Shown: positions 9,288 through 18,808, numbered from the stretch's first letter. The stretch: 64,000 nt of DNA from Shewanella sp. MBTL60-112-B2 (GCF_019655055.1 NZ_BPFA01000015.1:41022-105021); one strand, 5' to 3'. Notes: generated from the letters alone by a model not told the origin. Translations and numbers: made by a program.

Positions 9288-9313
9288 GTGACTAATGATA
9301 AGGAGTATTGTTG

Positions 9314-10135
9314 GTGAGAATAGCAACTGCATTATTATTGATGACGCTGACTCATTCTACGGCCTTTGCCAGCGATGAGTATGAGATTGGCCCCGACTCT
9401 TATGATGAAAGCAAAGATGAATGGAATTATTTAATCGCTTTTCCTATGGTATGGGCGCCGGATATTTCAGGTTCTATTGCGGCTGATGCCGACAGACTCG
9501 ATATAGATGTACCGTTTAAAAATATAATAGACAACCTCAATTTTGGTGTGATTGGTGAGCTTTACGCTCAAAAAGGTGATTGGCTTTACAGCCTTAGGAT
9601 TAACTATTTAAGAGTGAAAAGTGATAGCCAAACAGAGGGCCTTAAAGGGCCTATTACAGGTGGTATTATTTCTCCGGGGCATAATATCGAAACCGACATG
9701 CATTTAGCCGTTAATGATTTACTAGCAGGTTATGAAGTGATGCCGGGGTTACGTTTGTTTACTGGAGTACGTCATGTGTTTAGCAAAATCGACCTTAACG
9801 TCAAACCATTAAGTGACGCGGGGATCATCAACATCAATGCCAATGTACCAATTGCCAATGAGCACCTGTTTGATTGGTTAGTGGGTGTGACCTATCGCTA
9901 CTGGTTATCGGAGTCTTGGGGCGTTTCTGTTGGTGTGGACACTAAGATTTACGGTGATAATGACAGAGATTATGGCTTTAATGCTTCGGCGTTATACCGT
10001 TTCGGAGATCTACATAATGTTTGGATAGGTTATCGTTACTTGCAAATAGGTAACGACAGTGAGATTGATGGCGTTCAATATGAGATGGACTTTATTGAAA
10101 AAGGCCCACAGATAGGCTGGGCCTTTAGTTTTTGA
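9314..10135 (+). CDS. Putative outer-membrane beta-barrel protein
   Basis: 273 aa from GTG 9314, 8 nt after AGGAG; TTG codons at 9308 and 9311 are alternatives. A signal peptide (RIATALLLMTLTHSTAFA) precedes alternating hydrophobic beta-strands such as WLYSLRINYLRV, LRLFTGVRHVF, WGVSVGVDTKIYG and VWIGYRYLQIG, and the chain ends in Phe, as usual for barrels inserted by the Bam complex. The gene starts 26 bp after the fused transporter and is probably in the same operon as it and the BshA-like gene, so it may help the uptake or export of the same compound. No specific family recognised. Confidence 0.65.
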   Translation: MRIATALLLMTLTHSTAFASDEYEIGPDSYDESKDEWNYLIAFPMVWAPDISGSIAADADRLDIDVPFKNIIDNLNFGVIGELYAQKGDWLYSLRINYLRVKSDSQTEGLKGPITGGIISPGHNIETDMHLAVNDLLAGYEVMPGLRLFTGVRHVFSKIDLNVKPLSDAGIININANVPIANEHLFDWLVGVTYRYWLSESWGVSVGVDTKIYGDNDRDYGFNASALYRFGDLHNVWIGYRYLQIGNDSEIDGVQYEMDFIEKGPQIGWAFSF

Positions 10136-10202
10136 GCCGTGTGTTGCCAAGTAAACACCTTTAAGCTTATCTCTTTATCTTATATTGTTATTTTCTATTT
10201 TG

Positions 10203-11201
10203 TTATAGCACGAAGCTGTAACTCAGCACGCCATAGCCATGCCATTTGTTTGGATCTGGCTCATACTCTGGAGTGTAAACCTCAAAACTCCAGCTGACAG
10301 ACCAAGTGGGAAACGCCCAGATAACTCCTGTACTGGCTTTGACTTGTTGGTGCTTGATCTGCACATAAGAGTCGTAGGGCACATCACCGTCGATGGTGAG
10401 ATCATTAAATCGATACCCCGCCTGTGCCCGAGCATATACAGTCCAACTTCCGTCAGTGAGTGCTGTAGCACTGTATTGACCATAGTGACCCGCATGACTA
10501 CTGAGTTGACCAAATGACTCGGCCAAGTCATCTCCCCAGCGTAGTGTAAAACCAAGGTTTGCTTCAGAGCGAAAATTCCCCAGCATGGTATGACTATAGC
10601 CACTTATTTCCCACTGGCTATCATCTGTCGCATCTTGGCGAAACGCCAATGCATCCACCTCGTAAGCGAGCTGTAGCGTGAGTTGATTCTCGACTTGATA
10701 TTGCCAACCTTGGGGCTGGGTCGATGGGGTGATCTTATGCACTAGCTCCTGCATAGTTTGTGCACCAGATGCTGGGCCAATAACGCCAACGCTGAACCAG
10801 TTTTTTTGCGCAAAGTATGCACTATAACTTCCTGTAAAACTTTCCAGCTCAAGCAGGCCAGCGTAAGGGCGATCATTGGGCTGAGCGTAATCATATTCAA
10901 TTTCACTCGGAGTCCACATTCTTTGATAGATCTTAGCTCCCCATTGCACCGTCCTACTCTGGTTTGAGAATTGTAATTTCTGTTGCCAGCTAAATGGCCA
11001 AGGAGCTTGGGTAAAATCAGCTTGAGGAAGAGCTTGCCAACCAAAAACGAAACCATTGGAGTAATCGCCATCCTGGCCAATCACCACATCGTTATCAAAA
11101 CTTAAATGCCATTGGTCAGCATAGGACGAAAAAGGGATACAGATAAGTAGACTCGCTAAGCTTAATCTGCCGAACGTTTGGGGATTCGATAAGAAGGTCA
11201 A
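10203..11201 (-). CDS. LpxR-like lipid A 3'-O-deacylase (DUF2219 family)
   Basis: 332 aa from TTG 11201, which has GAGGAG 7 nt upstream; a TTG at 11216 is less likely. Outer-membrane barrel enzyme family that removes the 3' acyloxyacyl group of lipid A. Seen: a signal peptide ending near SSYADQ, SFDNDVVIGQDGDYSNGFVFGW (the family's Asn-Asp pair and the DxDYSNG region), NDRPYAGLL, IGPASGAQTMQELVHKI (the conserved His region) and GWQYQVENQ, with a C-terminal Phe-Val-Leu. It faces the opposite direction to the previous operon. Activity on lipid A is inferred from the family. Confidence 0.82.
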   Translation of the reverse strand: MTFLSNPQTFGRLSLASLLICIPFSSYADQWHLSFDNDVVIGQDGDYSNGFVFGWQALPQADFTQAPWPFSWQQKLQFSNQSRTVQWGAKIYQRMWTPSEIEYDYAQPNDRPYAGLLELESFTGSYSAYFAQKNWFSVGVIGPASGAQTMQELVHKITPSTQPQGWQYQVENQLTLQLAYEVDALAFRQDATDDSQWEISGYSHTMLGNFRSEANLGFTLRWGDDLAESFGQLSSHAGHYGQYSATALTDGSWTVYARAQAGYRFNDLTIDGDVPYDSYVQIKHQQVKASTGVIWAFPTWSVSWSFEVYTPEYEPDPNKWHGYGVLSYSFVL

Positions 11202-11798
11202 GGTATGACTCCTCAAAGGTTAGGGATGCATGATTTCAGGCAAAATTCTACATTCAGGCTAACCTGACCAGAATAGCGTTAAAGAATGGCGAGTTGCAAA
11301 CCTAAATGTCACCTATTTTCTTTGTCTTTGATAGTCCAGAGTTTGGTCTTTTATTGGGTTATGTTTTATAGGTTTTTAAAGCTTTCTATAGCTGTGTGCG
11401 ATTTTCATACAAAATAGTTGTTGAGTTTTTGTCTAAATGGGCGTAAATTCGCGCTCCTTTTGAGCAAAAGGCTCCGAAAAAGAGGCTTTAGGAGCGGTCA
11501 TTTTAAATATGCTGTTTATGTTTAACGGTACGTAAGTACATGAAATATTAGGTAGTGCTGTTTTAATGTGGCAGAAAGTTATTAACCAGAATCCGTCTAT
11601 TTTAATGTTAACAATATTCATTAAGCGAAAAGTAACACTTTGTGGAGTATCAACAAGATCATGACAGCGTCGACAGTTTGTTTGCCATGAGGGAATTCGC
11701 TTTTGTTGTAAAACCCTTAGGAGGCTCTAGTAGGGCAAGCTGTCGTAAAGGGCTCTTGTTATCCTTTAATCGATTTCAATCTGTCAGGCAAAGGTTTT
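11202..11798. promoter_or_regulatory. Long divergent intergenic region before the EAL gene
   Basis: About 600 bases. A sigma-70-like pair TTGAGT-17 nt-TAAATT sits near 11420-11452 on the + strand, followed by a GCTCC...GGAGC stem-loop (about 11453-11495). A 62-codon minus ORF here (11433-11621) has no protein-like features. I looked for and did not find a c-di-GMP riboswitch consensus. Confidence 0.35.
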
Positions 11799-13325
11799 AT
11801 GCTTAACAATATGCTAGATAAACGACATTCTTCTTGGCTAATTTTTGCCTTGTTGATGCTGTGCCTAATTATTTCTTATGTTTTGACTCAATATCAGCTA
11901 TACAAAAGGCTTGAAGTTAGGGTTAATGATTTTGACAACTTTTATAGCGAACGCCTAGAAAGTGCTGATCGCAGTTTACTTGCCGTAGAACAGGTGTTGA
12001 AAAATATAGAGGTGGGGAGATGCTCACAAGGGGTAGTTACTTCACTAAAAGACTATATCTTATCTTCAGGCTCCCTAGATATCGCTTGGGTAAATTTTAT
12101 CGATGAGCCAAGTCTCTGTTCGGCGCTTGGTGTTTCCCAATTACTAGAGGACAAATATTATCCCTTGATTGCTTCTATGGGAAATGGGCTAGAGCTCTAT
12201 CAAAAGGCGCATAATGGTAATCTTGAGGAAATAAAGCCTATTTATGTGGGACGGCATACCGATCAGTATCGCTGGTTTATCGGTATTGATGTTTTTCCAT
12301 ACATGCATGAAATATTGAAAAATTGTAATTTCTGTGGGTCATTAACTATCGAGCTTAATAAAAACCATGAACTATTTAAGATAGATAAAAGTGCCCCATA
12401 TTGGGGGGCTTTGCAATTTAACTCAGAAGTCACAGGGTTGACCTATAGATTCTCTCTTAATCTATATAGCAAGGCATTAATGTGGTTACGCCACTTTATT
12501 GGGGTAGTCGTGACTTTTGGTATGTTATTTATTAGCGGGTTGCTACTTAGAGGTGTGTTGAGGCAATTTTATTGGCATAGGCTGTTTTTAAAGGCACTGA
12601 AAAAGAAGGAGTTTACCTTAGTTTACCAACCTGTTCTCGACAACCAAAAGCAAGAAGCTGTTGGGGTTGAGGTGCTATTAAGATGGCAAAAAGCGGATGG
12701 CACAATGCGTAATACCGGAGAGTTTATAGAGATGCTTGAGAAAGATCCTATTATGCCAGAGGTTACTCGTTGGGTTGTTAAAACGGCATTGAATGAACTT
12801 AAAGATCAATTAGATGGCAAGCTTATTGGCTGGTGTAGTATCAATGTCAGTGCAATGGAAATTGAGCAGGGCAAGATGCTGCCATTTTTACGGGAGTTAG
12901 TGGATGAGGGCTACCCTGTAGAATATTTAAGCTTCGAATTGACTGAGCGGCTTCCCATTAATAATTGGCAACAGCTTGAGTATTTTATGTTGGAGTGTAG
13001 AAAGCTAGGCTGCAAGGTTAAGCTTGATGATGTAGGTACTGGCTATGGCGGTAGCTTGTGTTTACAGAATTTAGAGTTTGATTACTTGAAAATCGATCAG
13101 CAGTTTGTTGGTCATTTAGGCACGCCAGAAAGTAAGCTGTCTTTAATCGCATCATATATTGCGATTGCTAAAGAATTAAATATTGGTGTTATCGCCGAAG
13201 GAGTTGAAACCTTAGAGCAGGCAGAGATCCTTAAAGTACTCGGTGTTAATTTGCATCAGGGCTGGCTTTACTCTAAGGCAGTACCTATTAGAGAGTTTGA
13301 AGCATATTTACTTAAAGCGTCATAA
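11799..13325 (+). CDS. Membrane EAL-domain c-di-GMP phosphodiesterase with CSS-type sensor
   Basis: 508 aa. An N-terminal membrane helix (about 13-31), a periplasmic CSS-like domain (about 35-225) with Cys residues in GRCSQG, SLCSALG and KNCNFCGS, a second helix (about 235-258) and a cytoplasmic EAL domain (265-505). Catalytic positions appear intact: E of EVLLRW (EVL in place of EAL), N of INVSAME, FELTER, DDVGTGYGG, LKIDQQF, IAEGVET and QGWLYS. CSS-EAL proteins such as PdeC cut c-di-GMP to pGpG and are tuned by the redox state of the periplasmic Cys. The gene stands alone and ends in a strong terminator. Confidence 0.9.
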   Translation: MLNNMLDKRHSSWLIFALLMLCLIISYVLTQYQLYKRLEVRVNDFDNFYSERLESADRSLLAVEQVLKNIEVGRCSQGVVTSLKDYILSSGSLDIAWVNFIDEPSLCSALGVSQLLEDKYYPLIASMGNGLELYQKAHNGNLEEIKPIYVGRHTDQYRWFIGIDVFPYMHEILKNCNFCGSLTIELNKNHELFKIDKSAPYWGALQFNSEVTGLTYRFSLNLYSKALMWLRHFIGVVVTFGMLFISGLLLRGVLRQFYWHRLFLKALKKKEFTLVYQPVLDNQKQEAVGVEVLLRWQKADGTMRNTGEFIEMLEKDPIMPEVTRWVVKTALNELKDQLDGKLIGWCSINVSAMEIEQGKMLPFLRELVDEGYPVEYLSFELTERLPINNWQQLEYFMLECRKLGCKVKLDDVGTGYGGSLCLQNLEFDYLKIDQQFVGHLGTPESKLSLIASYIAIAKELNIGVIAEGVETLEQAEILKVLGVNLHQGWLYSKAVPIREFEAYLLKAS

Positions 13326-13373
13326 GCTGGCTGTTTAGCGATACAAAGCCATAGAGTAAGAACCAAAGTCAGA

Positions 13374-13404
13374 AAGCCTGAATATAGTTAATTCAGGCTT
13401 TTTT
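13374..13404 (+). terminator. Terminator of the EAL gene
   Basis: AAGCCTGAAT pairs with ATTCAGGCTT around a 7-nt loop and runs into TTTTTT, about 50 bp after the stop codon. Confidence 0.85.
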
Positions 13405-13427
13405 ATTTCTAGCCCGCAGATGCTTAC

Positions 13428-13792
13428 TACCAATCAATATAAGAAGTTGATCTACTCAGAGCGTTTTTTGGCAAACTAATTCAAGGCGAATAGCTGTAAG
13501 AATGGCTATTTCCTTGTAAAGCTGTTCAACGCTGAAGTAGGCAGCCAAAAACGCTCCAGAATGGCGAGTTTTAGCGGCTAAGCTGCTGTGTTCACGAACT
13601 AAACCGTAGAACAACTATGCTCTTCACTCGTTGCAAGCCACACGGTCTTGTATGTTCCTGACATACATAAGACATTTCCTCCATCCTTGGAGGTCAGATG
13701 TGGTGAATGTCATTAATGCAGGAGCAATTAATGACCTTGCATCAGAACCGTTAAACTCTCGCTGAGCGACCAAATCTTTATACTGATTGGTA
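13428..13792. repeat. MITE-like element, copy 1 (full length, 365 bp)
   Basis: Bounded by imperfect inverted ends: TACCAATCAATATAA at the left and, reverse-complemented, TACCAATCAGTATAAAG at the right. The interior (CAGAGCG, TTTTTGGCAAACTAAT, GTTCAACG, AACGCTCCAGAATG) recurs reverse-complemented at 25181-25327. No transposase is encoded, so it must be moved in trans. Compared with copy 2 it carries roughly 190 extra bases after CCAGAATG, including ATGTGGTGAATG. Confidence 0.75.
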
Positions 13793-13846
13793 TTATAAAC
13801 ACTCAAGTGCCAAATTCATCTCGACGCTTAAAGTCGCAAACTAAGG

Positions 13847-14407
13847 TTACCTTGTAGCCTTGAAAATCTGTATAAATGAAGGTGGCTTTTGAATATCAAT
13901 TGGGATATTAAGTTTCCTTGCTACATCATTGGCAGCAATTAATCCTCTAATATGGTGCAGTTCATGATCGATGACTAACATGTGATGCAAGCCATTCTCT
14001 TGCAGTGCCCGTACTATATCGCTGACATTGGCGGTCGAAACTTGATGATAGTCTAACGCCATCAGTTCATTTTTTGGCACCATGAGTTCGGTGACCTGAA
14101 TATCGTTGATATGAGCTGAGTTTTTAGCGGCAAGCTTCATCATTTTACTGTGGGATAATTCGTACTGGGTAATGATGCCTAGAAAACGATTATTTTTGTC
14201 TACAACCAGTCGCATAAAAGCGTGAGTTTTTTCCATGATTTCAGCTGTATCGACAGCACTTGCTGATGAGTCGATAACCATTGGCTGAGAGTGGTCAAAA
14301 TCAGTGAAAATAGAAAGGGCTGGCGAGTCCAAATTTGCTGAGTATTCTTTACGTGACCACATTAAATGGTCAATTGAGGCTGTGCTAAATAGTTCTAAAT
14401 TTCTCAT
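13847..14407 (-). CDS. CBS-domain protein
   Basis: 186 aa from ATG 14407, which has GGAG 7 nt upstream; an earlier in-frame ATG at 14467 has no such site. Two CBS motifs follow an N-terminal 45-residue segment: QPMVIDSSASAVDTAEIM...LGIITQYEL and VTELMVPKNELMALDYHQV...RGLIAANDVARKL. Such tandem CBS modules bind adenosyl nucleotides or act as regulatory domains; no effector domain is attached, so it may act as a stand-alone sensor. A divergent gap of about 310 bases separates it from nfsA. Confidence 0.85.
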   Translation of the reverse strand: MRNLELFSTASIDHLMWSRKEYSANLDSPALSIFTDFDHSQPMVIDSSASAVDTAEIMEKTHAFMRLVVDKNNRFLGIITQYELSHSKMMKLAAKNSAHINDIQVTELMVPKNELMALDYHQVSTANVSDIVRALQENGLHHMLVIDHELHHIRGLIAANDVARKLNIPIDIQKPPSFIQIFKATR

Positions 14408-14717
14408 CAGTATGCTCCATGACAATTTATGGCTGACGGAGATGGCAAAATGTGATCTCTGCACCATATGTTTATTAACCTATTCCTGTAGTAGCAACAG
14501 GTCAATAAAGATGAATCACATTTAATTTTAGTTAACTATCTGATGCAATTGTTGATATTTTGCTATTTTGTTTCGTTTTTCTTTGATTCAATAAGGGAAT
14601 ATAAGCTGGGGGAAGTGGCTTTTACAGTTGAAAACAAGCTTATTTTTAATGCTTTAGCTTGCGACTAGCATGAAGGAAAAGTAGGCTGTTATTTAAAATC
14701 TTCAAAGTGACTTAATC

Positions 14718-15440
14718 ATGAATCACACTATAGAAACCATGTTACAGCATCGCTCGATTAGGCACTTTACAGAGCAAAAGATCGAAGCTGAAAAGTTAGC
14801 ACTCATCCTACGCTGTGCCAATGCCGCTTCTAGCTCCAGTTTCATACAGTGCAGCAGCATTATCAGGGTGACGTTACCAAGTGTCAGAGCCAAGTTAGCT
14901 GAACTTGCAGGTGGGCAAGCCTATGTTGAATCAGCTGCGGAGTTTTTGGTTTTTTGCGCCGACTATAAGCGTCATCAACAAATATACTCTGATGCTCAGC
15001 TTGGTTTTACAGAGCAAACATTAATTGGTGCAGTCGATACCGGTTTAATGGGGCAAAATGCCATGTTAGCCGCGGAATCTATGGGGCTGGGTGGCGTGTA
15101 TATTGGTGGGATCCGCAATGACCCTGAGCAAGTCACAGAGCTCCTTGCTTTACCTAAGCATGTATTACCTTTATTTGGTATGTGCCTTGGCTACCCAGCC
15201 AAAATACCACAGCCAAAACCACGCTTGCCCTTGAGTATAGTGGTCCATCAAGAGCGTTATCAGAGCTTAGATAAGGCAGAGCTTGAGAATTATGATCAGC
15301 ATATAAGAGCCTATTACGGCAGTAGAAGTAGTAATAACAAGCAGACTTCTTGGTCTGATCAAATTAGGGCGACTCTGAATAAGGAGTCGAGACCTTTTAT
15401 GCAAGCCTATTTAAACGGTCAAGGCTTTAGCACTAAGTGA
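14718..15440 (+). CDS. nfsA: Oxygen-insensitive NADPH nitroreductase, NfsA type
   Basis: 240 aa, the usual NfsA length. FMN enzyme that reduces nitroaromatics, quinones and similar compounds with NADPH. Seen: HRSIRHFTEQKI at residues 12-23 (FMN phosphate-binding Arg cluster), AASSSSFIQCSSII, GLMGQNAMLAAESMGLGGVYIGGIRN (flavin contact region), and a C-terminal LGYPAK...KPRLPL with Arg residues expected for NADPH. Single gene with its own upstream region; nothing in the neighbourhood narrows the physiological substrate. Confidence 0.9.
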   Translation: MNHTIETMLQHRSIRHFTEQKIEAEKLALILRCANAASSSSFIQCSSIIRVTLPSVRAKLAELAGGQAYVESAAEFLVFCADYKRHQQIYSDAQLGFTEQTLIGAVDTGLMGQNAMLAAESMGLGGVYIGGIRNDPEQVTELLALPKHVLPLFGMCLGYPAKIPQPKPRLPLSIVVHQERYQSLDKAELENYDQHIRAYYGSRSSNNKQTSWSDQIRATLNKESRPFMQAYLNGQGFSTK

Positions 15441-15639
15441 GTCGTTTGCTAGGGTGAAAATATGCCGTGTTGAACAGGACTTTAGTTAGGACCTTATGCG
15501 CGTATTTTTACCCGTCAATTTTCTACAGAAACTCTCACATTCTGGTAATGAGCACTCTATTATGACTATTTGTGTTAATTATTGTTCAGGGGTTTGTCTA
15601 AACTAGCTAGATACTCACCATGTAATCTAGGACAATAAA

Positions 15640-16167
15640 ATGAAACGTCTTGCTTTATCTATCGGCTTAATTGCTTTTTCGGCTCATAGCTATGCCTTAG
15701 AATTAACAAGTTCAGATATCAGCGAAGGTCAGCTGATGTCATCTAAGTTTGAATACAAGGGCATGGGTTGCGATGGTGGTAATCTTTCACCTCAACTTAG
15801 CTGGAGTGACGCACCGAAAGGCACTAAGAGTTTTGCTATTACAGCATTTGATCCCGATGCGCCAACAGGTAGTGGTTGGTGGCACTGGACGCTACTCAAT
15901 ATTCCTGTTACGACCACATCGTTAGAGCAAGGCGCATCAGGCAAGCTTAAAATCGGTCATGAAACCAGAACAGATTACGGCAAGCCTGGTTATGGCGGTG
16001 TTTGCCCACCAGAAGGTGATGGCATGCATCGTTATCAATTCACTATCTGGGCGCTGCCAGAGGCTAACATTGAATTGCCTACAGATATTTCCCCTGCGGT
16101 AGTGGGTTTCACGTTGAATAAAATGGCAATAGATAAAGCTGTATTAACAGCAACTTATGTACGTTAA
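15640..16167 (+). CDS. YbhB/YbcL-family (PEBP-like) protein, exported
   Basis: 175 aa with a signal peptide (KRLALSIGLIAFSAHSYA). PEBP-fold signature: DPDAPTGSGWWHWTLLNIP near residue 70 and the GMHRYQFTIWALP pair near 128, which form the family's anion-binding pocket. Bacterial YbhB/YbcL members are soluble proteins of unclear biochemical role; periplasmic location follows from the signal. The AraC-type gene starts 65 bp downstream on the same strand, so the two could be linked. Confidence 0.88.
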   Translation: MKRLALSIGLIAFSAHSYALELTSSDISEGQLMSSKFEYKGMGCDGGNLSPQLSWSDAPKGTKSFAITAFDPDAPTGSGWWHWTLLNIPVTTTSLEQGASGKLKIGHETRTDYGKPGYGGVCPPEGDGMHRYQFTIWALPEANIELPTDISPAVVGFTLNKMAIDKAVLTATYVR

Positions 16168-16231
16168 CCGTATACTGTGTAGTAGAAGTCTTTTGTAGTA
16201 AATAGTTGTGCCATTGAGGGAGAGAGTAAGA

Positions 16232-17041
16232 GTGACACCATTGGTGAAGATTGAACGTTTCTATGGGCAAAAGTCGCAGCCTTTACGTAATGTACCTGTG
16301 TATACACCAAGTATTATAGCGGTTACATCTGGCGTGAAGGCCCTGCTTTGGCAGGGAGAAACCCTAGCATTCGATCCTAACTATTGGCTGCTTGCCTCTT
16401 CCGCTCAAGAGCTCACCTTTGTTAATGAGCCTTATCAGAATAAATTTCAGTCAATTCAGTTGTCATTTTTATCGCGCCCCTCTGAATGGGTTTTAAAGCA
16501 GCGGGTTAACACAGACACAAATCATTTAACGGCTTTGAGTTCACCGAGACTTAGGGCTACTGATAGCCTTAATTTTGCGTTTTCACAGCTTATCGCGATG
16601 TCAGGGCAAGATTTAAGTTCAGCTGTGCAGCAGTGTTACTTAGATGCTTTCTACTTACAGCTTAAGGAGCTAGGAGCACTATCTAGCTTATTTGAAGGAG
16701 ACTTGCTTTCTCTAAGAGAAAAGGTGAGCCGTTACTTGTCAGCCGAACCTGCCGCTAACCATACGATTGATAATACCTGTAGTCATTTTGCCATGAGCCA
16801 AGCTACCTTTATGCGTCACCTAAGCAAAGAAGGGACCTCATTTCGAGTGATCTTGGCTGAAGTTAGAATGCTATGTGCAATAGGCGTGATGCAATCGATT
16901 TCGGCTCGAAATGGCGTACCACTGTCACAACTAGAGTTAGCAATACGTTGTGGGTATCAATCTGAAGCACGTTTTAGTCAACGTTTTAAAACACAGTTTG
17001 GGATCTCATTAAAGCAATATATGAAGACAATCAGTGAGTAA
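16232..17041 (+). CDS. AraC-family transcriptional regulator
   Basis: 269 aa from GTG 16232, 9 nt after GGGAG; GTG 16208 is an alternative. The N-terminal part (LRNVPVYTPSIIAVTSG, LAFDPNYWLLAS) looks like an AraC N-terminal cupin-like ligand domain. The C-terminal 100 residues carry two helix-turn-helix motifs: FAMSQATFMRHLSKEGTSF, and LELAIRCGYQSEARFSQRFK with FGISLKQY, the AraC signature. Target unknown; the upstream PEBP gene is the only obvious candidate in cis. Confidence 0.88.
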   Translation: MTPLVKIERFYGQKSQPLRNVPVYTPSIIAVTSGVKALLWQGETLAFDPNYWLLASSAQELTFVNEPYQNKFQSIQLSFLSRPSEWVLKQRVNTDTNHLTALSSPRLRATDSLNFAFSQLIAMSGQDLSSAVQQCYLDAFYLQLKELGALSSLFEGDLLSLREKVSRYLSAEPAANHTIDNTCSHFAMSQATFMRHLSKEGTSFRVILAEVRMLCAIGVMQSISARNGVPLSQLELAIRCGYQSEARFSQRFKTQFGISLKQYMKTISE

Positions 17042-17156
17042 GGCCTTCTTTGAAAAGTAGTTTAAATAATGGTGTAAATCGGGGCGACAATTACCATGCT
17101 TTCAGCGAAAAATATTAAACAGCTAGCTTAGTAGTGGCCTCAATATAGACTATAAT

Positions 17157-17423
17157 TAACAATGAAAAGCGTATTTTAGACAATGACTATTGCGTAAGTA
17201 AGTAGTAAGTCGGCTAACCAAACATTTTGGTTTGTGTGTTTGTAAGTGTGAAGTTAGCTATTGTGAGTAAGTAAAAGGTCATGGCTCTAAGAGCAGCAAC
17301 CGTGTTAGTTTCTGGGCTTATAGCGCGGTCAACGAGGGAAACAGCATAACCCTGTGTGACAGTATAGCTACCCCGACGCGCTTTTCACTCATTCTTAAGG
17401 CTCGCTAATTAGCGAGCTTTTTT
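17157..17423 (+). ncRNA. Candidate structured small RNA with own promoter and terminator
   Basis: A TATAAT box at 17151-17156 (weak -35, TTAGTA, 17 nt upstream) is followed about 240 nt later by a strong terminator: GCTCGCTAATTAGCGAGC (17400-17417) and TTTTTT. In between, GCTAAC (17213-17218) can pair with GTTAGC (17253-17258) around a CCAAA/TTTGG hairpin and a GU-rich loop, and AGCGCG (17322-17327) with CGCGCT (17377-17382). A 22-codon ORF from ATG 17281 has a poorly spaced ribosome site and may be chance. I could not match it to 6S, SRP, RNase P, Spot 42, CsrB or GcvB; the GU-rich loop is faintly GcvB-like. Confidence 0.5.
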
Positions 17424-18179
17424 GTGTCCAACCTCCAGCAAAGCTTTTTATATCAGCTGTTTGCCACAAAGCGTGAATTCTCAGTAGCCAGAACCTAATT
17501 TCAATATCCAAGTCTTAATAGCCTGTCTCAGTAGCTCTGTCTCAACATCAGTATTAATAGCTTAGTATTAATAGTCCTGTCTCAACAACTCGGTCACAAA
17601 GTCTCAGTCTCATTTATCGACATCCAATCGTCTTAACCCTGAATGGTGTTAAGCTTGAATGAGCAAGGAGCTAGCTGGGTTGTTGTTGCAGCGCTTTACA
17701 GAGCCAATATAGTCACAACTCGAATAGGCTCTTTACTAACGGCTATTATAAGGAAGATTGCAAAGTCTTGATCTCTCATCTTAGCTCAATGAGTGATGAG
17801 TCTTCAGTGTCGGAAAATGAGTTTAAGCATCGCGTCTATAACTTAAGCACCGAGTCTAGAGCTTGAGTCTGAACCTAGAGCTAAAAGTAAGATGTTTGCG
17901 ATAGTCATGGGCCATTAATGGCTGGTGAAATTGAGAGCTTAGTAACACTTATTACTCGTTTATGGGCAAAAGCTGAGTTTTTCGAGGTGGAAATGATAAC
18001 TTGATCATATCTGGCTCGTGGCAAATAGAGGCGTGCTCACAGGATGGCGGTTTGAACCTAGCTGGTATTCAAAATTTTGATTATAATATGTCTTTGAAAT
18101 GCGAGTCGTATTGATGCTCACTTTTACAAGTGGCGTATTAAGTATGGCTCAGTAGATTACTTATTAAAGAGAAAATACC
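17424..18179. other. Gene-free region with degenerate short repeats
   Basis: About 750 bases with no convincing ORF. Around 17500-17620 variants of TAATAG, CCTGTCTCA and AGTCTCA recur irregularly, suggesting decayed tandem repeats. A second stretch (17800-17890) repeats GAGTCT/CGAGTCTA-like words. AGAGAAA precedes the yjdM start. Confidence 0.4.
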
Positions 18180-18521
18180 ATGAGCGCAATGCCACCATGC
18201 CCAAAATGTGAGTCTGAATATGTTTACGAAGACGGCTCAAACCTAGTTTGCCCAGAATGTGCTCATGAATGGAACCCGAACGAAGTTATCGTTGATCCAG
18301 ATGCAATCATCTTAAAAGATGCTGTAGGCAACCTATTGGCTGAAGAAGACAAGGTTACGCTAATCAAAGACCTTAAAGTTAAAGGTTCATCGCTAATTCT
18401 GAAAGTAGGTACTAAAGCGGTTATTAAGCGTTTTGTCGATGCGGACCACGATATTGACTGTAAAGTAGATGGTCACGGCCAGATGATGCTTAAGTCTAAG
18501 TTTGTAAGAAAGCAAAGCTAA
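18180..18521 (+). CDS. yjdM: YjdM/PhnA zinc-ribbon protein
   Basis: 113 aa, full family length. An N-terminal zinc ribbon, [21 protein letters not shown], is split here as CPKC and CPEC about 14 residues apart; then HEWNPN and the conserved core [25 protein letters not shown]...[10 protein letters not shown]. The family was once called PhnA from its place near phosphonate genes in E. coli, but no phosphonate role is established for it and no phosphonate genes are present here. Single gene with its own terminator. Confidence 0.93.
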   Translation: MSAMPPCPKCESEYVYEDGSNLVCPECAHEWNPNEVIVDPDAIILKDAVGNLLAEEDKVTLIKDLKVKGSSLILKVGTKAVIKRFVDADHDIDCKVDGHGQMMLKSKFVRKQS

Positions 18522-18556
18522 TCGCTTTGAAATATAAGCTGCTTTGATATGAAAAG

Positions 18557-18579
18557 ACCTGCCAAGTGCAGGTTTTTTT
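18557..18579 (+). terminator. Terminator of yjdM
   Basis: ACCTGC and GCAGGT pair around CAAGT and are followed by seven T. Confidence 0.85.
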
Positions 18580-18741
18580 GTAGCTGAAATTGATAGTAGG
18601 CTATAGCAGTACCTAGAACGCCTTAGCATGCATACTTAAGTGCCATATTTTAAAGTCTTAGTGTTCTGTTAAAACTTTATGTTCATCAGTGGCTTACTTG
18701 GTTTTCTGTTGTATGGTTTTAAGGTGAGTAAACAGCAGATA

Positions 18742-18781
18742 CAAAAAAGCCGCTAAATCCGTCTGGTAGGGATTTAGCGGC
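18742..18781 (-). terminator. Terminator of ssrA
   Basis: On the minus strand GCCGCTAAATCC pairs with GGATTTAGCGGC and is followed by TTTTTT, 28 bp after the mature tmRNA 3' end. Confidence 0.9.
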
Positions 18782-18808
18782 CTTTGAAGGTTACTGCTAA
18801 CCTAGTAT

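Noticed and set aside
11433..11621. 62-codon minus-strand ORF upstream of the EAL gene
   Set aside because: No ribosome site, no domain-like composition; it lies in an AT-rich regulatory gap.
11220..11798. c-di-GMP riboswitch upstream of the EAL gene
   Set aside because: The conserved GEMM core sequence and tetraloop-receptor were looked for and not found.
17281..17349. 22-codon ORF inside the candidate ncRNA
   Set aside because: The ribosome site is too close to the ATG and a terminator follows, with no gene to regulate in the next 700 bases. Kept only as a note.
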